Shown here: positions 11,959 through 20,946 of the stretch, in pieces | Numbering within the stretch: the stretch's first letter is position 1 | Layout of the letters: each line of letters begins with the position of its first letter | Assembly (NCBI GenBank): GCA_030425945.1 | Contig: JAUHZL010000006.1 | Coordinates: forward strand, 1 to 23,946 | DNA from: Alphaproteobacteria bacterium | GTDB taxonomy: Bacteria > Pseudomonadota > Alphaproteobacteria > Rhodobacterales > Rhodobacteraceae | Length of the DNA stretch: 23,946 bases | Direction: 5' to 3' | Position numbers and translations under genes: made by a program | The notes under the pieces: generated by a model | The model's database searches: none | Told to the model about the DNA's origin: nothing | Seen by the model: the letters and a program-made list of their open reading frames with translations, nothing else

Positions 11959-14310
11959 CTAGCGCTTGCGGGTCATCGCGGCCTGCAGCGCGGCGCCGAG
12001 GGCGCCGGTGTCGCGCGGGCTGCCGCCCGACGGGCCGCCCTTGCGCCCGCCGCCGCCCGGGGCCCCGCCCGGACCGCCGCCCTTCGGGCCGCGTCCCGGT
12101 CCCTGCGGGCCGCGCTCGCGCGGGGTCTCGCGGGCCGTCACCGCCGCGTCCGAGCGCATCGACAGGCCGATCCGCTTGCGGGGGATGTCGACCTCGACCA
12201 CGCGGACCTGCACCACGTCGCCCGCTTTCACCACCTCGTGCGGGTCCTTCACGAAGCGGTCGGCAAGCTGGCTGACATGGACGAGGCCGTCCTGGTGCAC
12301 GCCGATGTCGACGAAGGCCCCGAAGGCCGCGACGTTGGTCACCGTGCCTTCCAGCCGCATGCCGGGCTTCAGGTCGCCGATCTCCTCGACCCCGTCGGCG
12401 AAGCTTGCCGTCTTGAACCCGGGGCGCGGGTCACGGCCGGGCTTCTCCAGCTCGGAAAGGATATCCCGCACGGTGGGCAGGCCGAAGCGGTCATCGACGA
12501 ACTCCGCCGCCCGGACCCCCTTCAACGCGCTGGCGTTGCCCATGATCTGGCGCAGGTCGCGGCCGCAGGCGGCCACGATCCGGCGGGCGACGCCATAGGC
12601 CTCGGGGTGGACGGCGGAGGCGTCGAGCGGCTCGTCCCCGTCGCGGATGCGCAGGAAGCCCGCCGCCTGCTCGAAGGCGCGCGGCCCGAGGCCCGAGACC
12701 TCGAGCAGGGTCTTGCGGGACCGGAACGCGCCGTTGGCATCGCGGTGGGCCACCACGGCCTCGGCGAGGCGCGGCCCCAGCCCCGCGACCCGGGCGAGGA
12801 TCGCCGCCGAAGCGGTGTTCAGATCGACGCCGACCGCGTTCACCGCGTCCTCGACCACCGCTTCCAGCGCCTGCGCGAGGCGGCGCTGGTCGACGTCATG
12901 CTGGTACTGCCCGACCCCGATCGACTTCGGCTCGATCTTCACCAGTTCCGCCAGCGGGTCCTGCAGCCGCCGCGCGATCGAGACTGCGCCGCGCAGGGAC
13001 ACGTCGAGGTCGGGAAACTCCTTCGCCGCCAGTTCCGAGGCGGAATAGACCGAGGCGCCTGCCTCGGACACCACGACCTTGACCGGTTTCGGCCCGGCCT
13101 CGGGCAGCAGCCGCAGCGTGTCGGCCACGAGGCGCTCGGTCTCGCGGCTGGCGGTGCCGTTGCCGATGGCGATCAGTTCGACCCCGTGGCGCCGGACCAG
13201 GTCGAGGATCGCCGCCGTCGCCCCGCGCACGTCGTTCTTCGGCTGGAACGGGTAGAGCGTGGCGGTCTCGAGCAGTTTGCCGGTCGCGTCCACCACGGCG
13301 GCCTTGACGCCCGTGCGGATGCCCGGATCGAGGCCGAGCGTCGCCCGCGCCCCCGCCGGGGCGGCCAGCAGCAGGTCCTTCAGGTTGCGGGCGAAGACAG
13401 CGATGGCCTCCTCGTGGGCGCGGCGCCGCAGGTCGCCGAGCAGGTCCATGTACATCGTCAGGCTCAGCTTGACCTGCCAGGCCCAGGCGGCGACCTCGCG
13501 CAGCCAGTCGTCGCCCGGCCCGCCCTGCCCGACCTCCAGCGTCAGGGCGATCATGCCGATCGCGCGGGGGGTGCCGGTCTCGGGATCGGGGGCGATCTCG
13601 ATGGTGACGATCTCTTCCTTGGCGGCGCGCAGGATCGCCAGCGCCCGGTGCGAGGGAATCGTCGCCCAGGCCTCGCGGTGGTCGAAATAGTCCGAGAACT
13701 TCGCCCCGGCCTGTTCCTTGCCGGGCTGGACGCGGGCGGCGATCTGCGCCTCGGCCTGCATGAAGCCGCGCAACTGGCCGAGCAGGGTGGCGTTCTCCGA
13801 CAGCTCCTCCACGAGGATGTCACGCGCGCCCGCCAGCGCCTCCTTCACCCCCGGGACGGCCTCGGTCAGGTAGCCTGCCGCCAGCGCCTGCGGGTCGGCG
13901 GCGCGGTCGCCCTGGATGGCGCGCAGAAGCGGCTCCAGGCCGTTCTCGCGGGCGATCATCGCCTTGGTGCGCCGCTTCGGCTTGAACGGCAGGTAGATGT
14001 CCTCCAGCGCCGCCTTGGTCTCGGCCCCGGCCAGCGCGCGGGCGATCTCGTCGGTCAGCTTGCCCTGCTCGCGGATCGAGGCGGTGATCGCGGCGCGCCG
14101 GGACTCCATGTCACGCAGGTAGGACAGGCGCTCTTCCAGCCGGCGCAACTGGGTATCGTCGAGGCCGCCGGTCGCCTCCTTCCGGTAGCGGGCGATGAAG
14201 GGGACGGTCGCGCCCTCATCGAGCAGGGTCACGGCGGCGGCGACCTGGTGCGCGGCGGCGGCAATGTCGGTGGCGATGGTGCGGTGGATGCGGTCTTCGA
14301 CGGCGGACAA
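11959..14310 (-). CDS. tex: Tex family RNA-binding transcription accessory protein
   Basis: A 783-aa homologue of Tex, an RNA-binding cytoplasmic factor tied to transcription. Domains in order: N-terminal helical HTH region (VPFIARYRKEATGGLDDTQLR), YqgF RNase H-like fold (LGLDPGIRTGVKAAVVDATGK), tandem helix-hairpin-helix (SIGVGQYQHDVDQRRL ... NTASAAILARVAGL), the S1 domain (GMRLEGTVTNVAAFGAFVDI, GLVHVSQLADRFV) and a Gly/Arg-rich tail. TTG 14310 is taken as start because GGGAG sits 7-8 nt upstream and the N-terminus then matches the family; ATG 14376 (AAAGGGG close upstream) would add 22 residues unlike the family. Confidence 0.95.
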   Translation of the reverse strand: MSAVEDRIHRTIATDIAAAAHQVAAAVTLLDEGATVPFIARYRKEATGGLDDTQLRRLEERLSYLRDMESRRAAITASIREQGKLTDEIARALAGAETKAALEDIYLPFKPKRRTKAMIARENGLEPLLRAIQGDRAADPQALAAGYLTEAVPGVKEALAGARDILVEELSENATLLGQLRGFMQAEAQIAARVQPGKEQAGAKFSDYFDHREAWATIPSHRALAILRAAKEEIVTIEIAPDPETGTPRAIGMIALTLEVGQGGPGDDWLREVAAWAWQVKLSLTMYMDLLGDLRRRAHEEAIAVFARNLKDLLLAAPAGARATLGLDPGIRTGVKAAVVDATGKLLETATLYPFQPKNDVRGATAAILDLVRRHGVELIAIGNGTASRETERLVADTLRLLPEAGPKPVKVVVSEAGASVYSASELAAKEFPDLDVSLRGAVSIARRLQDPLAELVKIEPKSIGVGQYQHDVDQRRLAQALEAVVEDAVNAVGVDLNTASAAILARVAGLGPRLAEAVVAHRDANGAFRSRKTLLEVSGLGPRAFEQAAGFLRIRDGDEPLDASAVHPEAYGVARRIVAACGRDLRQIMGNASALKGVRAAEFVDDRFGLPTVRDILSELEKPGRDPRPGFKTASFADGVEEIGDLKPGMRLEGTVTNVAAFGAFVDIGVHQDGLVHVSQLADRFVKDPHEVVKAGDVVQVRVVEVDIPRKRIGLSMRSDAAVTARETPRERGPQGPGRGPKGGGPGGAPGGGGRKGGPSGGSPRDTGALGAALQAAMTRKR

Positions 14311-14313
14311 GTC

Positions 14314-14339
14314 GGGTCTCCCGGTCAGGCTGGAGACCC
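14314..14339 (-). promoter_or_regulatory. Perfect hairpin covering the tex Shine-Dalgarno
   Basis: On the minus strand GGGTCTCC and GGAGACCC are perfect 8-bp arms with a 10-nt loop, and the downstream arm contains the GGGAG ribosome-binding sequence of the TTG start at 14310. Folding in the mRNA would hide the RBS; alternatively it is a DNA operator in the tex-cobQ divergent region. Confidence 0.45.
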
Positions 14340-14441
14340 CGGATAGCCGAGCCCCGCGCCCCCGCCAAGGGCGCATCGCCCCTTTCGCGGCGGACCGGTT
14401 TCGGCCTAGGTCGGGGACAGGCAACCGCGAGGGGAACGGGC

Positions 14442-15887
14442 ATGGGCCGCGCCGTCATGATCCAGGGCACCGGCAGCAACGTCGGCAAGTCCATGCTGGT
14501 CGCGGGGCTGGCGCGCGCGGCGCGGCGGCGGGGCCTGTCGGTCGCGCCCTTCAAACCGCAGAACATGTCGAACAACGCCGCCGTGACCGCCGACGGCGGC
14601 GAGATCGGGCGGGCGCAGGCGGTGCAGGCGCTGGCCTGCGGGCTGGCGCCGCGCGTCGATTTCAACCCGGTGCTGCTGAAGCCCGAGAGCGACACCGGCG
14701 CGCAGGTCATCGTGCAGGGGCGGCGGCTGGCGGCGGTCGAGGCGGCCGACTATGCCGCGCTGCGGCCGCGCCTCGCGGCGGCGGTCCACGACAGTTTCAC
14801 GCGGCTGCGCGCCGGGTTCGACCTCGTGCTGGTCGAGGGCGCGGGCAGCCCCGCCGAGATCAACCTGCGCGCCCATGACATCGCCAACATGGGCTTCGCG
14901 CGCGCCGCCGATGTGCCGGTGGTGCTGGCGGGCGACATCGACCGGGGCGGCGTCATCGCGCAGATCGTGGGCACGCAGGCGGTGCTCGACCCGGCCGACG
15001 CCGCGCTGATCAAGGGCTTCCTGATCAACAGGTTCCGCGGCGATCCTCGCCTCTTCGACGCGGGCTATGACGCGATTGCCGCGCGCACCGGCTGGCCCGG
15101 GTTCGGCGTGCTGCCGTGGTTCACGGACGCGTGGAAGCTGCCCGCCGAGGACGCGCTCGACCTCGCCGCCGCCGCCCGCAGCGGCGGCGTGCATGTCGCG
15201 GTGCCGGTCCTGTCGCGGATCGCCAATTTCGACGATCTCGACCCGCTGGCGCAGGAGCCGGGCGTGCGGATCACCCTCGTCGGGCCGGGCCGCGCGCTGC
15301 CGGGCGACGCGGACCTCGTGATCCTGCCGGGCACCAAGTCGACGCGCGGCGACCTCGCCTTCCTGCGCGCGCAGGGCTGGGACATCGACCTGCGCGCCCA
15401 TGTCCGGCGCGGCGGGCGGGTGCTGGGCCTCTGCGGCGGCTACCAGATGCTGGGACGGCGCCTCGCCGATCCGGAGGGGATCGAGGGCCCGGCGGGCGAG
15501 ACGCCCGGCCTCGGGCTGCTCGACGTCGAAACGGTGATGACGCCCGACAAGCGGCTGACCGAGGTGCAGGCGATCCACGCCGAGAGCGGGCGCGCCTTCA
15601 CCGGCTACGAAATCCACATCGGCCGCAGCGGGGGTCCGGACTGCGCCCGCCCCTTCGCCACCGTCGCGGGCGTGCCGGAGGGGGCGGTCAGCACCGATGG
15701 CCGGATCGCGGGCAGCTACCTGCACGGCATGTTCCGCGACGACGCGTTCCGCGCCGGTCTGCTGGCGGGGTTCGGGGCGAGCAGCGGGATCGCCTACGCG
15801 GCGCAGGTCGAGCAGGTGCTCGACGCGCTCGCCGATCACATGGAGGCGCATCTCGACGTGCCGGGCCTGCTGGCGCTGGCGCGCTAA
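14442..15887 (+). CDS. cobQ: Cobyric acid synthase CobQ
   Basis: A 481-aa glutamine-dependent amidotransferase that amidates cobyrinic acid a,c-diamide (adenosylated) at positions b, d, e and g to give cobyric acid in B12 biosynthesis. The N-terminal dethiobiotin-synthetase-like domain has the P-loop GTGSNVGKS (residues 9-17), FKPQNMSNNA, VEGAGSPAEINL and GDIDRGG. The C-terminal class I glutamine amidotransferase domain has nucleophile C331 in LGLCGGYQMLG and H428 in GSYLHGMF. GAGGGGA precedes the ATG. It is transcribed divergently from tex and overlaps otnI tail-to-tail by 4 bp. Other cob genes are not in the window. Confidence 0.97.
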   Translation: MGRAVMIQGTGSNVGKSMLVAGLARAARRRGLSVAPFKPQNMSNNAAVTADGGEIGRAQAVQALACGLAPRVDFNPVLLKPESDTGAQVIVQGRRLAAVEAADYAALRPRLAAAVHDSFTRLRAGFDLVLVEGAGSPAEINLRAHDIANMGFARAADVPVVLAGDIDRGGVIAQIVGTQAVLDPADAALIKGFLINRFRGDPRLFDAGYDAIAARTGWPGFGVLPWFTDAWKLPAEDALDLAAAARSGGVHVAVPVLSRIANFDDLDPLAQEPGVRITLVGPGRALPGDADLVILPGTKSTRGDLAFLRAQGWDIDLRAHVRRGGRVLGLCGGYQMLGRRLADPEGIEGPAGETPGLGLLDVETVMTPDKRLTEVQAIHAESGRAFTGYEIHIGRSGGPDCARPFATVAGVPEGAVSTDGRIAGSYLHGMFRDDAFRAGLLAGFGASSGIAYAAQVEQVLDALADHMEAHLDVPGLLALAR

Positions 15888-16651
15888 CCCCGCGCCGCGC
15901 GCAGCCAGCAGAGGCTCGCGTCGGTGTCGGGACCGGGCCGGTATTCCGCGCCCAGCGGCCGGGTCCAGCCGAGCGCGTCCAGATGCGCGAAGACATGGCG
16001 GTAATCCACCTCGCCATGATCCGGCGGCCCCCGGTCGGGGACGGCGGCGAACTGGACATGTCCGATCTGCGGCAAGAGGTCGGTCAGCCGCCGGGTCAGG
16101 TCGCCCTCCATGATCTGGACGTGGTAGCAGTCGAACATCAGCTTCAGATTCGGCGCGCCGACCGCCTCGATCAGCGCCTGCGCCTGCGCGGTGGTCGGGA
16201 GCGCGTAGCCCGGCGCATCGCGGCGGTTGAGCGGCTCGATCAGGATCGTGATGCCGTCCCGCGCGGCCTCGGCGCAGGCATGGGCGAGGCCTTCGGCGAA
16301 GACCTGCGCGGCCTCCGGCGCCGCCGTGACCCCGGCCATGACATGCACCGCGGGCACCCCGAGCGCCCGCGCCCAGTCGAGCGCTTCGGCGATGGCGGCG
16401 CGGGCCTCGGGTTCGCGGCCCGGCAGCGCGGTCAGGCCCATCTCGCCCGCGGCAACATCCCCGCGCCGGGTGTTGAGGCCCAGCATCGGCAGCCCGGTCT
16501 CGCGCAGGGCGGCGGCGACGGCGGTGCGGTCCTGATCATAGGGCCAGTGGCATTCGACGGCATCGAAGCCCGCGCGGGCGGCGGCGCGGATCGCGTCGGG
16601 CAGCGGGCGGTCGGCCCAAAGGAACCCGAGATTGGCGGAAAACCGGCTCAT
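15884..16651 (-). CDS. otnI: 2-oxo-tetronate isomerase OtnI (hydroxypyruvate isomerase family)
   Basis: A 255-aa TIM-barrel of the AP-endonuclease-2/hydroxypyruvate isomerase family: MSRFSANLGFLWADRPLPDAI, DAVECHWPYDQD, VMAGV, ILIEPLNRRDAPGYAL (metal-binding Glu), LMFDCYHVQIMEGD, HVQFAAVPDRGPPDHGEVDY and GAEYRPG. It would interconvert 2-oxo- and 3-oxo-tetronate. On sequence alone it could be a plain hydroxypyruvate isomerase; the neighbouring otnK and denD favour OtnI. The ATG overlaps the otnK stop (ATGA). Confidence 0.85.
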   Translation of the reverse strand: MSRFSANLGFLWADRPLPDAIRAAARAGFDAVECHWPYDQDRTAVAAALRETGLPMLGLNTRRGDVAAGEMGLTALPGREPEARAAIAEALDWARALGVPAVHVMAGVTAAPEAAQVFAEGLAHACAEAARDGITILIEPLNRRDAPGYALPTTAQAQALIEAVGAPNLKLMFDCYHVQIMEGDLTRRLTDLLPQIGHVQFAAVPDRGPPDHGEVDYRHVFAHLDALGWTRPLGAEYRPGPDTDASLCWLRAARG

Positions 16652-17898
16652 GCGCCCTGCCCCAGCACGGCGGCGGCCTCGGCGAAGAAGTCGGGGCCGC
16701 CGAAATTGCCCGACTTCAGCGCCAGCACCAGCGCCGGACCTCCGCGCAGCGCGGGCACGCCGGGGGCGATCTCGGGACCGATGTCGAGCGCGGGCAGGCC
16801 CAGCCCCTCGACCACCGCGCCCGAGGTCTCGCCCCCCGCCGTCACCAGCCGGGTGACACCGCGCGCCACCAGGGCCCGCGCGGTCGCGGCGAAGAAGCCC
16901 TCCAGCGCGGCGGCAGCGGTCTCGCGCCCGTGGCGGGCCTGGACAGCGGCGACGCGGGCAGGCTCGGCGGTGGCCGAAATCAGCGGCACCCCGTGCTGAG
17001 ACAGCGCCCAGTCTGCGGCGGCCTCCGGCGTCGTCTCGCCCGCGATCACGGCGTCGGGATCGAGGTCGAGCACCGGGTGCCCCGCCCGATGGGCCGCCAC
17101 CTGCCCGCGCGTCGCCGCCGAGCAGGACCCCGACAGCACCACGCAGGGCCCGCCCTCGCCGCGCCACGCCGGGCGCGCGCCCGTCAGCCGCCCGCTGGCC
17201 GCGAAGTTGCCCGGCAGGCCCAGCGCCACGCCCGATCCGCCGGTGACCAGCGGCGCATCGGCCACCGCCCGGCCGATTGCCACAAGGTCGACATCGGCCA
17301 GCGCGTCGACCACCACGAGGCGCGCGCCCTCGGCCGCCTGCGCCGCCAGCGCCGCCCGGACCGCCTCCGCCCCCCCGGCCACCACCGGGGCCGGGACATG
17401 GCCGACCTGGTGGCGTGTCTGCGGCGCCAGCCAGCGGCGCAGGTCCGGGTCGGTCATCGGGGTGAGCGGGTGGCGCTCCATGCCGCTCTCGTTCAGCAGC
17501 CGGTCGCCCACGAAGAGATGGCCGAGGTAGACGGTGCGCCCGGCCCCCGGAAACGCCGGGCAGACCACCACCGGCCCCGCGCCCAGCGCGTCGGCCAGCG
17601 CATCGGCGACCGGGCCGATATTGCCGTGTGGCGTGGAATCGAAGGTCGAGCAATACTTGAAGAAGATCTGCTCACAGCCCTGATCCCGCAGCCATGTCAG
17701 CGCCGCCAGCGACTGGCGCACCGCCAGCGCGGGCGCGACCGAGCGCGACTTCAGCGCGACGACCCCGGCCTCGACCCCCGGCGCGGCGGGCCCGTCCGGC
17801 ACGCCATTGTACTGCACCACCGCCATGCCGCCCTTGGCCAGCGTGTTGGCAAGGTCGCTCGACCCGGTGAAATCGTCCCCGATGCAGCCGAGCAGCAT
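16648..17898 (-). CDS. otnK: 3-oxo-tetronate kinase OtnK (DUF1537 acid-sugar kinase)
   Basis: A 416-aa four-carbon acid sugar kinase. The N-terminal substrate domain begins MLLGCIGDDFTGSSDLAN and includes FKYCSTFDSTPHGNIG and CPAFPGAGRTVYLGHLFVG. The C-terminal nucleotide domain has VVLSGSCS, VTAGGETSGAVVEGL and LALKSGNFGG. The family phosphorylates 3-oxo-tetronate at C4 with ATP, after which OtnC decarboxylates the product to dihydroxyacetone phosphate. Its ATG overlaps the denD stop by one base (TGATG) and its stop overlaps otnI, so the three are tightly coupled. OtnC is absent here and must lie elsewhere if the pathway is complete. Confidence 0.92.
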   Translation of the reverse strand: MLLGCIGDDFTGSSDLANTLAKGGMAVVQYNGVPDGPAAPGVEAGVVALKSRSVAPALAVRQSLAALTWLRDQGCEQIFFKYCSTFDSTPHGNIGPVADALADALGAGPVVVCPAFPGAGRTVYLGHLFVGDRLLNESGMERHPLTPMTDPDLRRWLAPQTRHQVGHVPAPVVAGGAEAVRAALAAQAAEGARLVVVDALADVDLVAIGRAVADAPLVTGGSGVALGLPGNFAASGRLTGARPAWRGEGGPCVVLSGSCSAATRGQVAAHRAGHPVLDLDPDAVIAGETTPEAAADWALSQHGVPLISATAEPARVAAVQARHGRETAAAALEGFFAATARALVARGVTRLVTAGGETSGAVVEGLGLPALDIGPEIAPGVPALRGGPALVLALKSGNFGGPDFFAEAAAVLGQGA

Positions 17899-18887
17899 CA
17901 GAGCTGCCCTCCCAGCTCGTCCTCGATATGCGCGGCAAGGATCGCGTCCATGCTGGCCTCGGCGGTGAAGCCCAGCGCATCGGCGCGGGTGGTGGCGAAG
18001 GCGCGCGGCCAGCCGCCGACGATGGCGAGAACGGCCGGATCGGGCTCCCGCCGGATGCGCGCCACGGCGGCGTCCCCCGCGACGCGGCGCAGCGCCTCGA
18101 TCTGCTCGGCCACGGTCGCGGACACGCCCGGCAGGGTCACGGTGCGGCGCGTCCCCAGCGCGGGGCTGTCGAGCCCCGCCGCGTGGACCAGCGCCGCCAC
18201 CGCCGCGCGCGGGCTGGCGAACCAGTGCCGCAGGGTGTCGGGCACCGGCAGCACCGCCTCCTGCCCGACCAGCGGCTCGCGCAGGATGGACGAGTAGAAG
18301 CCCGAAGCCGCCTTGTTCGGCGCGCCGGGGCGGATGCAGATCGTCGGCAGGCGCAGGCCGACCCCGTCGAGAAAGCCGCGCCGGGTGTAGTCGTCGAGCA
18401 TAAGCTCGCCCATCGCCTTCTGGATGCCGTAGCTGGAGAGCGGCGCGCGGATGTGGTCGTCGGGGATCACGTCCGGCAGCGGGGCGCCGTAGACCGCGAG
18501 CGACGAGGTGAAGATCACGCGCGGGCAGTAGCCGTCCGCGAGGTGGGCGTGGCGGATCGCCTCGAACAGCGCGCGGGTGCCGTCGAGGTTGACGGTGTAG
18601 CCCTTGTCGAAATCGGCCTCCGCCTCGCCCGAGACGACGGCGGCGAGGTGGTAGATCACGCTCGGACGCTGTGAAATCAGGCGCTCGGCGGTGCCGGGCC
18701 GGGTCAGGTCGGCGGTCAGGGTCGCGTCGCCCGGGCGCGGGGCCTGCGGCGGCACCACGTCCGCCAGGGTCATCGGGCCCAGCGCGGCGCCCCCGATGCG
18801 GCCGTCGCGCGCCAGCCTGTCGGCCAGCTTGCGCCCGATCATCCCCGCCGCGCCGAGGATCAGCACCCGCGCGCCTGTAGTCTCCAT
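17898..18887 (-). CDS. denD: D-erythronate dehydrogenase DenD
   Basis: A 329-aa extended short-chain dehydrogenase with an NAD-binding LGAAGMIGRK motif (residues 11-20) and the catalytic Y153-x3-K157 pair in SSYGIQKAMGE. The substrate-binding part contains TICIRPGAPNKAASGFYSSILREPL, characteristic of the DenD branch of NAD-dependent epimerases. It oxidises D-erythronate to 2-oxo-tetronate, feeding OtnI and OtnK encoded just downstream. GGGAG precedes the ATG. Only 56 bp separate it from gntK, so the four genes probably share a transcript. Confidence 0.9.
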   Translation of the reverse strand: METTGARVLILGAAGMIGRKLADRLARDGRIGGAALGPMTLADVVPPQAPRPGDATLTADLTRPGTAERLISQRPSVIYHLAAVVSGEAEADFDKGYTVNLDGTRALFEAIRHAHLADGYCPRVIFTSSLAVYGAPLPDVIPDDHIRAPLSSYGIQKAMGELMLDDYTRRGFLDGVGLRLPTICIRPGAPNKAASGFYSSILREPLVGQEAVLPVPDTLRHWFASPRAAVAALVHAAGLDSPALGTRRTVTLPGVSATVAEQIEALRRVAGDAAVARIRREPDPAVLAIVGGWPRAFATTRADALGFTAEASMDAILAAHIEDELGGQL

Positions 18888-18943
18888 GCCCGGCTCTCCC
18901 GCCCCGTGTCGCGGCGGCAGGATTGCCCAAGCCGCGGGGGATG

Positions 18944-19447
18944 TCACGCCTCGAGACGGGCGCAGATGGCGGCGACGATGTCGTCGGGTGCAGCCTCGAT
19001 CGACACCGCGAATCCCGGCTCGTCCGGGGCCAGCGGTTCGAGCGTCGCCAACTGGCTGTCGAGCAGCGCGGGCGGCATGAAATGCCCCTGCCGCGCGGCG
19101 AGCCGCGCCGCCAGCAGGGCGCGCGACCCGTCGAGATGGACGAAGGTCACCGCCGCCCCGGCCCCGGCCGCGATCCGGGCGCGATAGGCCCGCTTCAGCG
19201 CGGAACAGGCCACGAGGGTGCCGGGCGCGCGCAAGGTCCGTCCCACCGCGTCGAGCCAGGGCGCGCGGTCGGCATCGTCGAGCGGCTGCCCCGCCGCCAT
19301 CTTGGCGACGTTCCCGGGCGGGTGCAGGTCGTCGCCGTTGCGGAACCTCAGGCCAAGCCGCGCGGCCAGCGCCGCCCCGATCCGGCTCTTGCCGGAGCCG
19401 GACACGCCCATCAGGACCAGCCGCCGCGTTCCCGTTCCGTCTTGCAT
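18944..19447 (-). CDS. gntK: Gluconokinase
   Basis: A 167-aa GntK-type gluconate kinase. P-loop GVSGSGKS at residues 14-21, then RFRNGDDLHPPGNVAKMAAGQPLDDADRAPWLD (gluconate site and lid), LVACSALKRAYRARI and the HFMPPALLDSQLATLEPL motif. It makes 6-phosphogluconate from gluconate and ATP, the substrate of the divergent gnd product, so the pair forms a gluconate branch into pentose phosphates. The RBS is weak. It is the first gene of the gntK-denD-otnK-otnI unit. Confidence 0.93.
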   Translation of the reverse strand: MQDGTGTRRLVLMGVSGSGKSRIGAALAARLGLRFRNGDDLHPPGNVAKMAAGQPLDDADRAPWLDAVGRTLRAPGTLVACSALKRAYRARIAAGAGAAVTFVHLDGSRALLAARLAARQGHFMPPALLDSQLATLEPLAPDEPGFAVSIEAAPDDIVAAICARLEA

Positions 19448-19545
19448 GGCGCCACTGTGCGGGCGGCGGCGCGGCGGTCAACACGGTTGTGCCCGGCCCG
19501 CTTTCCCGGTTTGCTGCCCGCAAGACCGCCGAGGGAGGGGAGGAC

Positions 19546-20931
19546 ATGAGCGGAAGCGAGATCGGGCTGATCGGGCTCGGCACCATGGGCGCGGCACTGG
19601 CGCTGAACATCGCGGAAAAGGGCTTTCGGATCGCGGTCTGGAACCGCACGTCTGAGAAGACGCACACCTTCGTCGCCGAAGCCGGGCCGCTCGCCGCGCA
19701 GATCACCGCGACGGAGACGCCGGAGGACCTCGTTGCCGCGCTGGCCCGCCCGCGCGCGATTATCCTGATGGTGCCCGCGGGCCAGGCGGTCGACGACCAG
19801 ATCGCGGCCCTCGCCCCCCTGCTGGACGAGGGCGACCTGATCGTGGACGCGGGCAACGCCAATTTCCGTGACACCGACCGTCGGGTGGCCGAGGCCCCGG
19901 TGCGGGTCATGGGCATCGGCGTCTCGGGCGGCGAGGACGGCGCGCGGCACGGCCCCTCGATCATGGCGGGCGGCTCGGCGGCGGACTGGGCCCGGATGGA
20001 ACCGGTACTGACGGCGATTGCCGCGCGGCACGAGGGGGTCCCCTGCGCAGGCCATGTCGGCCCCGCGGGCGCGGGCCATTTCGTGAAGGCGGTCCATAAC
20101 GGCATCGAATACGCCGACATGCAGCTGATCGCCGAGGTCTACGGCCTGATGCGGGACGGGCTGGGGATGGACGCGGGTGCCATCGGCAGCGTCTTCGACG
20201 ACTGGAACGCGGGGGTCCTGCGCTCCTACCTGGTCGAGATCTCGGGCAAGGTCGCGGGCACCACCGATGCTGCCACCGGAGGGCCGCTGCTCGACATTAT
20301 CGTGGACGCGGCGGGCCAGAAGGGCACCGGGCGCTGGACCGCCATCGAGGCGCAGCATCTCGGCACCCCCGTCCCGGTGATCGAGGCCGCCGTCGCCGCG
20401 CGCAACATGTCGGCCCAGCGCGACCGCCGCGCCCGGCTGGCAGAGCGCTTCGGCGGCATTGCCGGGACGCTGCCGGACCTGCCGCGCGAGGTGCTGGAAC
20501 AGGCGCTGATCTGCGGCAAGGTGCTGTGCTACGTGCAGGGCTTCGACATGATCCGCGCGGCCTCCGACGCCTTCGGCTGGGGGATAGATCCCAGCGCCGT
20601 CGCGCGGCTGTGGCGGGCGGGATGCATCATCCGCTCGGACATGCTCGACGACATGGCCGCCGCGCTGGAGCGGCACGACAGCCTGCTCGGGGACGCGGGC
20701 TTTGCCGACCGGCTGACCGCCAGCGTGCCCGCCCTGCGGCAGGTGATCGCCGGTGCCGTGACCGCCGGTCTGCCGGTGCCCGCGCTGTCGGCAGCACTCG
20801 GGTATTTCGACACCATGCGGCAGGCGCGGGGGACCGCGAACATGATCCAGGGCCAGCGCGACTTCTTCGGTCTGCACGGCTTCGCCCGCCTCGACAGCGG
20901 GGCGAGCGGCCAGCACGGCCCCTGGGCCTGA
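19546..20931 (+). CDS. gnd: 6-phosphogluconate dehydrogenase (decarboxylating)
   Basis: A 461-aa enzyme giving ribulose 5-phosphate, CO2 and NADPH from 6-phosphogluconate. The N-terminal Rossmann motif GLIGLGTMGAALALNIAEKG carries the A/N pattern of NADP enzymes. Signature sequences follow: DAGNANFRDT, GVSGGEDGARHGPSIMAGG, HFVKAVHNGIEYADMQ (catalytic Lys), GQKGTGRWT and the C-terminal MIQGQRDFFGLHGF. ATG 19546 follows a GGAGGGGAGGA stretch; the in-frame ATG at 19489 has no RBS and adds a non-homologous extension. Divergent from gntK across 98 bp. The carnitine genes start 15 bp after its stop. Confidence 0.96.
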   Translation: MSGSEIGLIGLGTMGAALALNIAEKGFRIAVWNRTSEKTHTFVAEAGPLAAQITATETPEDLVAALARPRAIILMVPAGQAVDDQIAALAPLLDEGDLIVDAGNANFRDTDRRVAEAPVRVMGIGVSGGEDGARHGPSIMAGGSAADWARMEPVLTAIAARHEGVPCAGHVGPAGAGHFVKAVHNGIEYADMQLIAEVYGLMRDGLGMDAGAIGSVFDDWNAGVLRSYLVEISGKVAGTTDAATGGPLLDIIVDAAGQKGTGRWTAIEAQHLGTPVPVIEAAVAARNMSAQRDRRARLAERFGGIAGTLPDLPREVLEQALICGKVLCYVQGFDMIRAASDAFGWGIDPSAVARLWRAGCIIRSDMLDDMAAALERHDSLLGDAGFADRLTASVPALRQVIAGAVTAGLPVPALSAALGYFDTMRQARGTANMIQGQRDFFGLHGFARLDSGASGQHGPWA

Positions 20932-20946
20932 GCGGGGGCTGCGCCG

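Noticed and set aside
11812..14346. 844-codon open frame on the plus strand opposite tex
   Set aside because: It is the antisense of a clearly conserved tex gene; composition (His/Arg/Gly-rich, repetitive) is a third-codon-position GC artefact and no RBS or family match is seen.
14406..15851. 481-codon minus-strand frame opposite cobQ, and similar long frames opposite dusA, gnd and lcdH
   Set aside because: All lie antisense to conserved genes and have the Arg/Ala/Gly/Pro-rich look of high-GC shadow frames.
16648..18930. 760-codon continuous minus-strand frame suggesting a fusion of denD and otnK
   Set aside because: Upstream of ATG 17898 this frame is out of phase with denD, whose own frame is conserved throughout; the open stretch is only lack of stops. 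The same applies to the long frames reaching into otnI, denD and the PhyH gene.
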